Source: Nemertoderma westbladi
Lineage: Eukaryota; Xenacoelomorpha; Nemertodermatida; Nemertodermatidae
Length of the DNA stretch: 64,000 bases
Direction: 5' to 3'
Assembly (NCBI GenBank): GCA_032718475.1
Contig: JAUCBJ010000306.1
Coordinates: 1 to 64,000 of the forward strand
Shown: piece by piece, positions 1 through 10,257 of the stretch
How the letters are laid out: every line of letters begins with the position of its first letter
How positions within the stretch are numbered: position 1 is the first letter of the stretch
Position numbers and translations under genes: made by a program
Notes under the pieces: model-generated
Database searches by the model: none
Told to the model about the DNA's origin: nothing
What the model saw: the letters and a program-made list of their open reading frames with translations, nothing else

Positions 1-1540
1 CGACCTTTAGGAAACAATCCCGCCCGAGTGTCTGCTGATAGATATTGTACAAGCCTAGTAAGTAAGATCCGTTGGGATCTTAGTCGACCTTTAGGAAACA
101 ATCCCGCCCGAGTGTCTGCTGATAGATATTGTACAAGCCTAGTAAGTAAGATCCGTTGGGATCTTAGTCGACCTTTAGGAAACAATCCCGCCCGAGTGTC
201 TGCTGATAGATATTGTACAAGCCTAGTAAGTAAGATCCGTTGGGATCTTAGTCGACCTTTAGGAAACAATCCCGCCCGAGTGACTGCTGATAGATATTGT
301 ACAAGCCTAGTAAGTAAGATCCGTTGGGATCTTAGTCGACCTTTAGGAAACAATCCCGCCCGAGTGTCTGCTGATAGATATTGTACAAGCATGGTAAGTA
401 AGATCCGTTGGGATCTTAGTCGACCTTTAGGAAACAATCCCGCCCGAGTGTCTGCTGATAGATATTGTACAAGCCTAGTAAGTAAGATCCGTTGGGATCT
501 TAGTCGACCTTTAGGAAACAATCCCGCCCGAGTGTCTGCTGATAGATATTGTACAAGCCTAGTAAGTAAGATCCGTTGGGATCTTAGTCGACCTTTAGGA
601 AACAATCCCGCCCGAGTGTCTGCTGATAGATATTGTACAAGCCTAGTAAGTAAGATCCGTTGGGATCTTAGTCGACCTTTAGGAAACAATCCCGCCCGAG
701 TGTCTGCTGATAGATATTGTACAAGCCTAGTAAGTAAGATCCGTTGGGATCTTAGTCGACCTTTAGGAAACAATCCCGCCCGAGTGTCTGCTGATAGATA
801 TAGTACAAGCCTAGTAAGTAAGATCCGTTGGGATCTTAGTCGACCTTTAGGAAACAATCCCGCCCGAGTGTCTGCTGATAGATATTGTACAAGCCTAGTA
901 AGTAAGATCCGTTGGGATCTTAGTCGACCTTTAGGAAACAATCCCGCCCGAGTGTCTGCTGATAGATATTGTACAAGCCTAGTAAGTAAGATCCGTTGTG
1001 ATCTTAGTCGACCTTTAGGAAACAATCCCGCCGGAGTGTCTGCTGATAGATATTGTACAAGCCTAGTAAGTAAGATCCGTTGGGATCTTAGTCGACCTTT
1101 AGGAAACAATCCCGCCCGAGTGACTGCTGATAGATATTGTACAAGCCTAGTAAGTAAGATCCGTTGGGATCTTAGTCGACCTTTAGGAAACAATCCCGCC
1201 CGAATGTCTGCTGATAGATATTGTACAAGCCTAGTAAGTAAGATCCGTTGGGATCTTAGTCGACCTTTAGGAAACAATCCCGCCCGAGTGTCTGCTGATA
1301 GATATTGTACAAGCCTAGTAAGTAAGATCCGTTGGAATCTTAGTCGACCTTTAGGAAACAATCCCGCCCGAGTGTCTGCTGATAGATATTGTACAAGCCT
1401 AGTAAGTAAGATCCGTTGGGATCTTAGTCGTCCTTTAGGAAACAATCCCGCCCGAGTGTCTGCTGATATATATTGTACAAGCCTAGTAAGTAAGATCCGT
1501 TGGGATCTTAGTCGACCTTTAGGAAACAATCCCGCCCGAA
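1..1540. repeat. 84-bp tandem array derived from a coding exon
   Basis: About 18 head-to-tail copies of an 84-bp unit with only scattered point differences. The array begins mid-unit at the window edge, so it probably extends further left. Because 84 is a multiple of 3, the plus strand stays open for over 500 codons, but that frame is repeat-generated and not a credible gene. Read on the minus strand, each unit encodes GSYLLGLYNIYQQTLGRDCF and then LKVD and a stop. This matches GSYFLGVYDMNRLTLGKDCF in the gene at 2281-3485, so the unit is a diverged copy of about 75 nt of that gene (near 2542-2618) plus a short spacer. Tandem repetition is seen directly; exon origin is inferred from the matching peptide and DNA. 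Confidence 0.97.
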
Positions 1541-1551
1541 AAAGATTGCAG

Positions 1552-1785
1552 TTCAAAGATTGCAAGAATTATTGTTCGCTGAAGGCGATTTATTCTATTT
1601 AATAAATACACGATGTTCTGGATCATGTTGTTTAAGTATGAATAGCTACACAATAGATATATTGGATAGGCATTCTGTTGTTGCCAATCAACTTATAAAA
1701 TAAATAACACGTATTCTAGAATTCTGTGTATTTATTAAATAGAATAAATGGCCTGCAGCGAACAATAATTCTTGCAATCTTTGAA
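1552..1785. repeat. Inverted-repeat element with 60-bp arms (MITE-like)
   Basis: Positions 1552-1611 and 1726-1785 are near-perfect reverse complements of each other (60 bp each, a few mismatches), separated by about 114 bp of AT-rich DNA. The left arm begins about ten bases after the 84-bp array stops. There is no coding capacity. The shape suggests a small non-autonomous foldback or MITE; no target duplication was established. Confidence 0.8.
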
Positions 1786-1899
1786 CGCCTATGTCTCAGC
1801 TGTTTCTCAACGAACTTGAGTTGAGACATTATTACAAATTTTGAATCCTTTCAACGCAAGCTTTTTATTGATATGATAAAATTACGACTAATGTGAAGA

Positions 1900-2120
1900 A
1901 TGGCCACGATACGGAGTGTGCGATTTCGCAAAAGACACTTTTTTAAAACGCTTATAAAAAAATTTAAAGGCAAAATTGAATTCCGGCTTCATGGGGTCAA
2001 CGACGGTGAGTGGAACTAGTGGTGTTTCAAATTTCAAGCAATATGATAAAGATTTGTAGACAAGTCTGGGGGGGGGGGGGTCCGTGTCATCAGAAAATGA
2101 CACTATATTACGGTTCATGG
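1900..2120. repeat. Dispersed repeat ending in a G-run, copy A
   Basis: This stretch resembles 8205-8430 in the same orientation. Shared blocks are a GACACTTTTTT..AAACGCTT segment, a GATTTGTAGA segment directly before a run of 12-18 G, and a CACyATATTAC segment after it. The two copies are clearly diverged. It is probably an old interspersed repeat; no ORF of note is present. It lies 3' of the membrane-protein gene. Confidence 0.55.
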
Positions 2121-2280
2121 TGTAATCGAATATTGGGGCGGCTTTCTCTCGTTATTTGTTGCAAATTATATTGGTAAGTTACATAATAACAATAAGTAAC
2201 CTACTGATACTGTAGGCCTACAGTTTGTTTCTTTTATCTCTTTGTAACTTCGTAGACATTTCAGTTTTATCTCAAATGTT

Positions 2281-3485
2281 TCAGCCGTTGATTTTCAGAC
2301 ATTTCACTTTCATCTCTAACTTATCATCCTCCGTGTCCCATTTATTTGGGTTAGTGCCTCCAGCTCCAGTCCACCATCCTGTCTTCATGTCAAACTTCGT
2401 GTTATTCAGGCGAGCGAGATCGTAGGTACCATTAGCAAATACAGCGGTCGGAGTAACTTCGACATAATTTGAAATCTTTAGCTCATAATTACTACTTGGC
2501 CCCAATGTAAAGTTGCTGTAGATTCTCATGGATTCTCCGAAGTTGATCTTTAAGAAACAATCCTTCCCGAGTGTCAGCCGATTCATATCATAAACGCCTA
2601 GAAAGTAAGATCCTTTGGCACGTCCCAAACCCCTGTAAAAATGTCCTTGATATACTTGGGTACCTGCAATCAAGGTATCATCGCATCTCACTTTATTGCT
2701 GGAGGTTAATAGATGGAATCTACCTGAAGGTAAAGAGACTTTATATTGCTGCTCGGATTGTGTCACGTTAACGCATATTTTCGAATAAGCGTAGGGATAA
2801 CATTGTCGCTCATAGCAAGCAATAAAGGAGCGATAAAAGTCATCCTTATTGGAGATGGTGGTTAAGGTGATTGTAATTGTAGTTGTGGGACCAATTGTAG
2901 TCGTGGTGACTGTAGTTGTTGTGGGACCAATTGTAGTCGTGGTGACTGTAGTTGTTGTGGGACCAATTGTAGTCGTGGTGACTGGTAGTTGTTGTGGGAC
3001 CAATTGTAGTCGTGGTGACTGTAGTTGTTGTGGGACCAATTGTAGTCGTGGTGACTGTAGTTGTTGTGGGACCATCTGTAGTCGTGGTGACTGTAGTTGT
3101 TGTGGGACCATCTGTAGTCACGGTGACTGTAGTTGTTGTTCCCTCATTACCTTCCCCTAATGAGCTGATGGTTGTCGCCCCGGTTGGTCCGGGTTGTAAC
3201 AGCGCCCATAATCAATATAACAGTGATAATAAATGTCAGAAGAGATGTGATTATTGCTAATGAAACTTTTATCTGATATTCAGGAGAATTCAGGATTCGA
3301 CACAACCAGTTTCTTTGTTCTGAATCGCTCTGCTGAGGTTCTCTCGGAATGTTCGCCTCAACATTATCTGCTTGTATTTGCGACGGCGGCTTAACCTCAT
3401 CCAATTCGATTTCTTCTGCGGCCGTTCTATAAGAAAACTTTGAGGAAGATCGACTAATTCCACTGAACAATGACGTCATGATCAC
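2281..3485 (-). CDS. Single-pass (type II-like) membrane protein with Thr-rich repeat stalk; two frame breaks
   Basis: The first segment (ATG at 3485) gives a roughly 70-residue hydrophilic, Ser/Glu-rich N-terminus and one hydrophobic helix (about residues 74-95, IITSLLTFIITVILIMGAV). There is no N-terminal signal peptide, so a type II topology is inferred. The outer part would be a stalk of 11-residue TTTTVTTTTIGP-type repeats, then a C-terminal domain of about 165 residues. That domain has cysteines in a CYERQC..KIC pattern plus three more, four N-glycosylation sequons (NVT, NFT, NGT, NNT) and ends at a TGA at 2281. I do not recognise the domain. The frame changes twice on the minus strand: near 3190-3195 (run of C) and near 2984 (one extra base in a repeat copy). 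These may be assembly errors in repeats, true lesions or, less likely, undetected introns. Part of the C-terminal domain is the source of the 84-bp array. Confidence 0.7.
2867..3136. repeat. 33-bp coding minisatellite (Thr-rich stalk)
   Basis: About eight copies of a 33-bp unit (11 codons) on the minus strand encode Thr-rich TTTTVTTTT(I/D)GP repeats, a likely O-glycosylated spacer. One copy has an additional base at about 2984, which shifts the frame between the upstream and downstream copies. Units nearer the N-terminus read DGP and later ones IGP. Confidence 0.9.
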
Positions 3486-3841
3486 CTTGATGTCTAGATC
3501 TTTTGTGTTAATTAGTCCAGTGATTAATTATACTTTTATTGTTTGAATACGAACAAAGGCTTGCGATAATTATTTTATCACTACCCTATCATGTTTACAC
3601 CAAAATTTGACAATTTCAAAAACCTTTATAACGCCATTGTTCCAGAAGAAAATTATCGTAAAACGTTAATAAGAAGCAGAAGATAATTTGAAATTAGTGT
3701 TAGTTAGGAACTAGTACTAGTACCTAGTACTTTCTACTAAGAAAAATTAATTAAAAATAATAAAAAAAAATTTGAACGTATTTAAATATAAATTATCCCG
3801 GGAATAATTACTGAGTCATGGTAGATGTGCAGTAATTATTT
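3486..3841. other. AT-rich non-coding stretch upstream of the membrane-protein gene
   Basis: This stretch has no credible ORF. It lies 5' of the minus-strand gene starting at 3485 and would hold its promoter, but I see no convincing TATA box or other element. It ends where TAGCTAG-containing repeats begin. Confidence 0.5.
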
Positions 3842-6800
3842 ACTAGCTAGAAAAACAATAGCTAGCTACCTTTAAAAACACTAGCTACCATAGTAAAAAA
3901 ACAATAGCTAGCTACCTTTAAAAACACTAGCTACCATAGTAAAAAAACAATAGCTAGCTACCTTTAAAAACACTAGCTACCATAGTAAAAAAACAATAGC
4001 TAGCTACCTTTAAAAACACGAGCTACCATAGTAAAAAAACAATAGCTAGCTACCTTTAAAAACACGAGCTACCATAGTAAAAAAACAATAGCTAGCTACC
4101 TTTAAAAACACTAGCTACCATAGTAAAAAAACAATAGCTAGCTACCTTTAAAAACACTAGCTACCATAGTAAAAAAACAATAGCTAGCTACCTTTAAAAA
4201 CACTAGCTACCATAGTAAAAAAACAATAGCTAGCTACCTTTAAAAACACTAGCTACCATAGTAAAAAAACAATAGCTAGCTACCTTTAAAAACACGAGCT
4301 ACCATAGTAAAAAAACAATAGCTAGCTACCTTTAAAAACACTAGCTACCATAGTAAAAAAACAATAGCTAGCTACCTTTAAAAACACGAGCTATCATAGT
4401 AAAAAAACAATAGCTAGCTACCTTTAAAAACACTAGCTACCATAGTAAAAAAACAATAGCTAGCTACCTTTAAAAACACGAGCTACCATAGTAAAAAAAC
4501 AATAGCTAGCTACCTTTAAAAACACTAGCTACCATAGTAAAAAAACAATAGCTAGCTACCTTTAAAAACACTAGCTACCATAGTAAAAAAACAATAGCTA
4601 GCTACCTTTAAAAACACTAGCTACCATAGTAAAAAAACAATAGCTAGCTACCTTTAAAAACACTAGCTACCATAGTAAAAAAACAATAGCTAGCTACCTT
4701 TAAAAACACTAGCTACCATAGTAAAAAAACAATAGCTAGCTACCTTTAAAAACACTAGCTACCATAGTAAAAAAACAATAGCTAGCTACCTTTAAAAACA
4801 CTAGCTACCATAGTAAAAAAACAATAGCTAGCTACCTTTAAAAACACTAGCTACCATAGTAAAAAAACAATAGCTAGCTACCTTTAAAAACACGAGCTAC
4901 CATAGTAAAAAAACAATAGCTAGCTACCTTTAAAAACACTAGCTACCATAGTAAAAAAACAATAGCTAGCTACCTTTAAAAACACGAGCTATCATAGTAA
5001 AAAAACAATAGCTAGCTACCTTTAAAAACACTAGCTACCATAGTAAAAAAACAATAGCTAGCTACCTTTAAAAACACGAGCTACCATAGTAAAAAAACAA
5101 TAGCTAGCTACCTTTAAAAACACTAGCTACCATAGTAAAAAAACAATAGCTAGCTACCTTTAAAAACACTAGCTACCATAGTAAAAAAACAATAGCTAGC
5201 TACCTTTAAAAACACTAGCTACCATAGTAAAAAAACAATAGCTAGCTACCTTTAAAAACACTAGCTACCATAGTAAAAAAACAATAGCTAGCTACCTTTA
5301 AAAACACTAGCTACCATAGTAAAAAAACAATAGCTAGCTACCTTTAAAAACACGAGCTACCATAGTAAAAAAACAATAGCTAGCTACCTTTAAAAACACG
5401 AGCTACCATAGTAAAAAAACAATAGCTAGCTACCTTTAAAAACACTAGCTACCATAGTAAAAAAACAATAGCTAGCTACCTTTAAAAACACGAGCTACCA
5501 TAGTAAAAAAACAATAGCTAGCTACCTTTAAAAACACGAGCTACCATAGTAAAAAAACAATAGCTAGCTACCTTTAAAAACACTAGCTACCATAGTAAAA
5601 AAACAATAGCTAGCTACCTTTAAAAACACTAGCTACCATAGTAAAAAAACAATAGCTAGCTACCTTTAAAAACACTAGCTACCATAGTAAAAAAACAATA
5701 GCTAGCTACCTTTAAAAACACTAGCTACCATAGTAAAAAAACAATAGCTAGCTACCTTTAAAAACACGAGCTACCATAGTAAAAAAACAATAGCTAGCTA
5801 CCTTTAAAAACACTAGCTACCATAGTAAAAAAACAATAGCTAGCTACCTTTAAAAACACGAGCTACCGGTACCATAGTAAAAAAATAATAGGTAACCTCT
5901 CTCAGAAGGTGAAATTTATGTTCTAGAACAAAAAACATCATGATAATATCCATTGACATGGTCAAAAAATTGATCAAAAATAGGTACCAAAAATTTGGTT
6001 TTGTAATTTTAAAAACAGTAGCTACCTAAAAAAAATCACTAGCTACCATAAAACAACAACAGCTAACGTCGGTATTACTATGTTATGGGTACCCACTTTT
6101 TGACCAATTTATTTGACCATGTTAATGGCCATTATCATGAGGTTTTTTGTTTTAGAACATAAATGACAAGGTCATCTTCTGTGAGACGTTAACTAGGCCT
6201 ATTGTTTTTTTTTTGGCTCTTTTCGGAAACGGGGGCATATTTTCAAAAAAATTGCAAGTCATTTTTTTACATTTTAAGACTATTCATGAATGAAAATATT
6301 GATATTGAACTCATTTATATTCTAGAATTTATGGTAGCTAGTATTTATTAATAAAATAAACAATACAATTTATGCATTCACGGAAGAGTACTATTGACTA
6401 GAAATTAATTTATAGTAACTAAAATATAATATTCTAGAATATTAATAATTAGATTACTAATTGTGTTTTTTTTAATGGTAGCTAACACAGTGATTTTTTA
6501 CAACCTAGAACTTTTTGAAATTATATAAAAAAATACTAGCTAGTAAAAAAACACTAGCTAGTAGCTAAGCTACCATAACAAAATATCTACTATAAGAACA
6601 TTCACCTGGAACTATTCAGGAAAATATGCCCCCGTTTCCGAAAAAGAGCCTTTTTTTATGGTAGCTCTACTGTTTTTAAAATTACAAAACCAAATTTTTG
6701 GAACCTATTTTTTTATCAATTTTTAATCATGTTCATGGATATCATAATGATGTTTTTTGTTCTAGAACGTGGATTTCAACTTCTGAGAGAGGTTAGCTAT

Positions 6801-6845
6801 TATTTTTTATTATGGTAGTTAGTGTTTTTAAAGGTAGCTAGTGAT
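3842..6845. mobile_element. Foldback-type element with inverted arms and one amplified arm
   Basis: The left inner arm (about 5885-6028) and the right arm (about 6658-6801) are reverse complements at close to 90 percent, sharing for example TTTTGTTCTAGAAC and a TTCTGAGAGAGGTTA block. A further degenerate copy in the right-arm orientation lies at 6083-6190. A second inverted pair is 6215-6244 and 6620-6650, containing GGAAACGGGGGCATATTTTC. Outside the left arm sits a 46-bp array; outside the right arm is one inverted copy of the same unit (about 6803-6842). The ends carry ACTAGCTACC and its complement. No transposase is visible, so it would be non-autonomous. The outer boundaries are estimates. 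Confidence 0.7.
3845..5872. repeat. 46-bp tandem array, about 44 copies
   Basis: The unit contains CAATAGCTAGCTACC, TTTAAAAACAC(T/G)AGCTACC and ATAGTAAAAAAA. Copies differ mainly at one position (CACTAG or CACGAG), with a rare ACC to ATC change, and the mix of variants suggests local block duplication. AGCTAGCT is palindromic. The period is not a multiple of 3 and no long ORF results. A single inverted copy of the unit lies at the opposite end of the foldback element. Confidence 0.97.
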
Positions 6846-6984
6846 CTTAAAATTACAAAATAAAACTTGTCGTGCCCCTTTTATTTAGACGTATGGAAAT
6901 GTTGAATGCAATATTATTGAATTAATAAAAAAGAAATAAAACACAAATTTTCCGCTTTTTAGAATATAAGAGTTATCAAAAAAG

Positions 6985-8023
6985 AAAGACAGGCATCTGG
7001 CTGTTATCTTTGTTGACTTCTTCAAGGCCTTTGATTCAGTCTCTCGCTCACGTATGTTCAGCATACTTTCATTATATGGGATTCCTGATGAAATTATTGC
7101 AGCAATCAGATCAGTATACGATGGTTCGACAACATTTGTGTCTACTGTTGACGGTGACACAGAACCATTTGAAGTGTTATGGGGCGTCCTCCAAGGAGAC
7201 ACACTTGCACCATTCTTGTTCATAATTGTAGTTGACTATGTTCTACGCATGTCCTTAGATCATCATAATGATGATGGGGTGATGATAACTCCACCTACTG
7301 GCTCCAGAAGTCGAGGAAATCCTGCCAAGTACCTAACTGATCTAGACTTTGCTGATGACTTAGGAGTACTCTCAGAATCATTAGAGGGAGCCCAACGGCT
7401 CCTCAGCTCATTAGAACATGCTGCTTCTAGTGTTGGTCTTTTTATTAACTCCAGAAAGACCAAAATTTTGACAGTCAACTTTGAAAGTTCTCAGCAAGTC
7501 TCTGATCGGATGAGCATAAGCATAAGCTCAAAGGATGGTATGCTTGAGCATGTGGACGACTTCTGTTACCTGGGATCATGGATCCGGGAGTCATTATTTA
7601 GTAGTTCCTGTACTCCTCTACGGGAGTCCATGCTGGGCTCTAACTGATGAGGACACCAAATCTCTGGATGGCACATTCACAAGAATGCTACGCCGGGTTC
7701 ATTGTGTCAAGTACAATGCACACATCTCCAACCAGACACTATATAACATTGGAGGTGTCTCATTGGTTCCCCCAAGCTTGACACTAGAACAAAATCGCCT
7801 CCGCTTTGCAGGACATTGCTTTCGCCGTGAGGACCAGCCAGTGCATAATCTTGTACTTTGGCAGCCTCATGGAGTGAATAAGCATGGTGGACAGCCCATG
7901 ACTTTCTTGAGACGCATCTTAAAGGACACTGGCCTTAAAGATGCGGATGATCTAGCAAATGTCATGGGTGATAGGGAGTTGTGGCGGTGCAATTTTGTCG
8001 ATAAGCCGGCACAGCATTCCTAA
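6985..8023 (+). pseudogene. Non-LTR retrotransposon reverse transcriptase, deleted and frameshifted
   Basis: The first part encodes reverse transcriptase palm motifs: VIFVDFFKAFDSVSRSRM, then GVLQGDTLAPFLF, the catalytic box FADD (near 7350) and the thumb-like FCYLGSWI (near 7565-7590). The frame then changes and the next recognisable block is VVPVLLYGSPCWAL followed by RLRFAGHCFRRE and HGGQPMTFL, ending at a stop at 8021-8023. In related LINEs several dozen residues normally lie between YLGSWI and VLLYGS, so an internal deletion with frameshift is inferred. The 5' part, including the endonuclease, is absent. The style is L1/RTE-like; the clade is not certain. It is a dead copy. Confidence 0.88.
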
Positions 8024-8204
8024 AAATGCAGCTGCAATGCAGCATGCCGAGCCTAGTAGTACTGTAACTAGGTCTACTTGTTACAGAACACAGGGGTACA
8101 CGATAGAAAATTCAGATTGTGTTACATATTTGGAATCCTCGAATGGCCAGCTTTCTAACAGTGGCACCAACAAACAGCTATAAGGTAGAAGAATAACTGC
8201 GGTG

Positions 8205-8430
8205 TAACTGGTGTAATATCGCTGGAGACACTTTTTTTAAACGCTTGTAGCTAAAGATTGAAAAGCGAAAATAACAATTCTGGCTCACCCAGTCAGTGGT
8301 CGGGAGGTGAAACTATGCAATCTCATTAAGATTTGTAGAAAAATTAGGGGGGGGGGGGGGGGTGTCCATTGCCGTCCAGGTCAATGCAATACAACACCAT
8401 ATTACAGGACACGGTTGGTGTAATGCTTAC
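8205..8430. repeat. Dispersed repeat ending in a G-run, copy B
   Basis: This is a diverged same-orientation relative of 1900-2120, with the same order of blocks around an 18-base G-run at about 8347-8364. Nothing coding is seen in it. It lies just 3' (in the DLK direction) of the third DLK exon, so it is probably in an intron. Confidence 0.55.
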
Positions 8431-8484
8431 TAATATAAGTTTAAAGTATTAATTATTTCGGATTGGATATTAGCAATTACAAAC

Positions 8485-8697
8485 CTTCTTTGGGCGCGGT
8501 AGGTTGGGGCTGCCGCATTGGTTGCAGACATTGAGGCCCGTTGTATCAGCTGCGGACAGACCTTCGCGAATACGTGGAGGTAACTGACCCCGATTGGTGC
8601 CGACCCGGTTGCTGTGCCAACCGGTCTGTGGAATGTCGATCGGATTGGATGGAACCAACACCGGGGAACTGGAATCCTGAACACGTTGCCCTGGTAA
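8485..8697 (-). CDS. DLK/LZK kinase, exon 3 (C-terminal tail)
   Basis: A 213-nt (71-codon) open segment flanked by a TTAACAG acceptor (exon begins at 8697) and an AAGAAG/GTTTGT donor (ends at 8485). It starts and ends in phase 0, which fits the phase-0 end of the exon at 9077-9476. It encodes a Pro/Ser-rich, low-complexity tail with a CNQCGSPNLPRPKK end. No catalytic domain is present and the tail is poorly conserved in the family, so assignment rests on strand, phase and position. If the donor were not used, the frame would stop four codons later. Later exons were not found between 8484 and 3486. Confidence 0.75.
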
Positions 8698-8729
8698 CTG
8701 TTAACACAAAGGGTGGGTTGGATTCAGGG

Positions 8730-8797
8730 GTGGGGGGGGGGGGGGTGGGGGTGGGGGGGTGGGAGTGGGGGGGGGGGGGGGGGGGGGTGGGGGGTGT
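8730..8797. repeat. G-rich tract (C-rich in the DLK transcript) next to exon 3 acceptor
   Basis: A run of almost pure G with a few T and one A on the plus strand. It lies in the 379-bp intron between DLK exons 2 and 3, about 30 bases from the acceptor at 8698-8699. In the transcript it is a C-only polypyrimidine stretch; the opposite strand could form G-quadruplexes. Length in the assembly is doubtful, as for any homopolymer. Confidence 0.8.
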
Positions 8798-9076
8798 TAT
8801 TTAAAAAAAAACAGTAAATTTAAAAAATGATTTTTATACTAAAAAATAAAAATTATTCTTACTTGCTACTTTTTCTCCTTACAGATATATTTAACTTTTC
8901 TCATTCTAAAATTTTACTTTTTTTCTCGCTATATAATTTACTTTATATTATACTCTATATAATATCTTTATTTCTCCATTTTCTCTAGACTTAACTTTTT
9001 TCACTCTATATTTTACTTCTTTTTCTCTATATATATAATTTACTTTATTTCCCTCTAGACTTTATTTCCCTCTAAC

Positions 9077-9476
9077 CTTTATAGGCGAAGAAGATCGCCG
9101 GAAGTGGTGGGGACTGTTGAAGGAATGACGTAATTGAATGTGTTGTCTGGGCGAGCGGCCTCCCATGTTCTCTATGCTGCGCCACTCCCCTGGCCGTACG
9201 AAGGAACCGGTTCCGTTCGGGGTGTTCGGTAGCGTCCGCACCGACTCGCTACTCGGCAGTCTGTGGATGAGTTTATCCATGGCCAACTTGGATTTGGATA
9301 TAACGTTGAACTTGGCTGCGACAACGGATTGGAACTGTTTCTCCCGTTTGCTCAACTCGTTCTCCCGGCCTTCCAGCTGTAACATACAGGTGTGCAACTC
9401 GATGTAGAGGTTATTGGTCCGTTTGAGTTTCTTTTCGTAATGTTCCCGGATGTCCTGGGCGTGTTTCAGTTCCTCG
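9077..9476 (-). CDS. DLK/LZK kinase, exon 2 (leucine zipper)
   Basis: A 400-nt exon: acceptor CCAG/CGAGGA at 9477, donor AAG/GTTAGA at 9077. Its first base completes the Arg codon split by the phase-2 donor of exon 1, giving a continuous [18 protein letters not shown] reading. It encodes the helical leucine-zipper region of the family ([18 protein letters not shown], then [18 protein letters not shown]), which mediates dimerisation in MAP3K12/13, followed by a Ser/Arg/Pro-rich tail (RSSSPIK at the end). The zipper match to vertebrate DLK/LZK is strong. The exon ends in phase 0. Confidence 0.95.
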
Positions 9477-9689
9477 CTGGAATAATAATTAAAATTAAAA
9501 GGCCAAAAACGCAGTAGTAAGATGTTAACATCCGTAAAGATAAATGATTAGAGACTTTCTGAGATAAAACGAAATTCGCGACAAAATGTAATTTGTATTA
9601 CTTTAATTAATTGATGACTGTGGTCAGTAATGGTTGACCGATGGATTTAGGTTTGGGTCTATATAGTGATCGCTAAAACGATAAAACCA

Positions 9690-9897
9690 GCAGTATATAC
9701 TATTTATCGTATAGCATTAAAAAAATATACGTTAGGTGATTCAACATCATCCTTTAACTATCGTGGAATTGCTATAGAAAATTTTGGGGTATTATTATTG
9801 TCCCACAGAAGCGTTCTGGGATTAGATGAACTTCAGTTTGGCTTTCAACCAAACTCTAGTGCTGTAATGTATAGCTCGGCCGAGGAGTATGCTTACT
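9690..9897 (+). pseudogene. LINE reverse transcriptase fragment in DLK intron 1
   Basis: A short degenerate piece shows the N-terminal reverse transcriptase signature of non-LTR elements: GDSTSSFNYRGIAI, followed after a gap by LDELQFGFQPNSSAVM. Flanking motifs (VDFxKAFD, YADD) are missing and the frame ends at 9899. It is antisense to DLK and within its intron, so it is a fossil insertion rather than a gene. Confidence 0.7.
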
Positions 9898-9941
9898 GAC
9901 GGACAGACCGACAGTAAAACGGACAGTTAAAGTAGCGCTAC

Positions 9942-9991
9942 CCCCCCCCCCCCCCCCACCCGTAAACTGTGCCAATATTACTATATTAGCT

Positions 9992-10024
<33 letters not shown>

Positions 10025-10052
10025 ACCCGTAAACTGTGCCAATATTACTATA
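9942..10052. repeat. Two poly-C tracts with duplicated flank
   Basis: Two runs of C (about 17 and 30 bases) are each followed by the same CACCCGTAAACTGTGCCAAT segment and ATTACTATATTA. This is a short tandem duplication of about 60 bp that includes a homopolymer. It lies in DLK intron 1. Confidence 0.85.
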
Positions 10053-10257
10053 TTACATACCGGTACAATTATTTACGCTGTGATTATTAATTTCTCGTGA
10101 TATCTATGATATTAAATATTTTTAAAATTCGTATTTTTATTATTTTAACACTAAAATTAATCATTAATCAACTAAATTATTCATTCATAACCTAGATCAT
10201 AATATCATCATATCAGTGTAATATGTAAATGCATAATGTAATCATAGCAGTCTATAT

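Noticed and set aside
28-1602. 524-codon open frame over the 84-bp array
   Set aside because: It exists only because 84 is divisible by 3; the meaningful homology is on the other strand, where each unit carries a stop.
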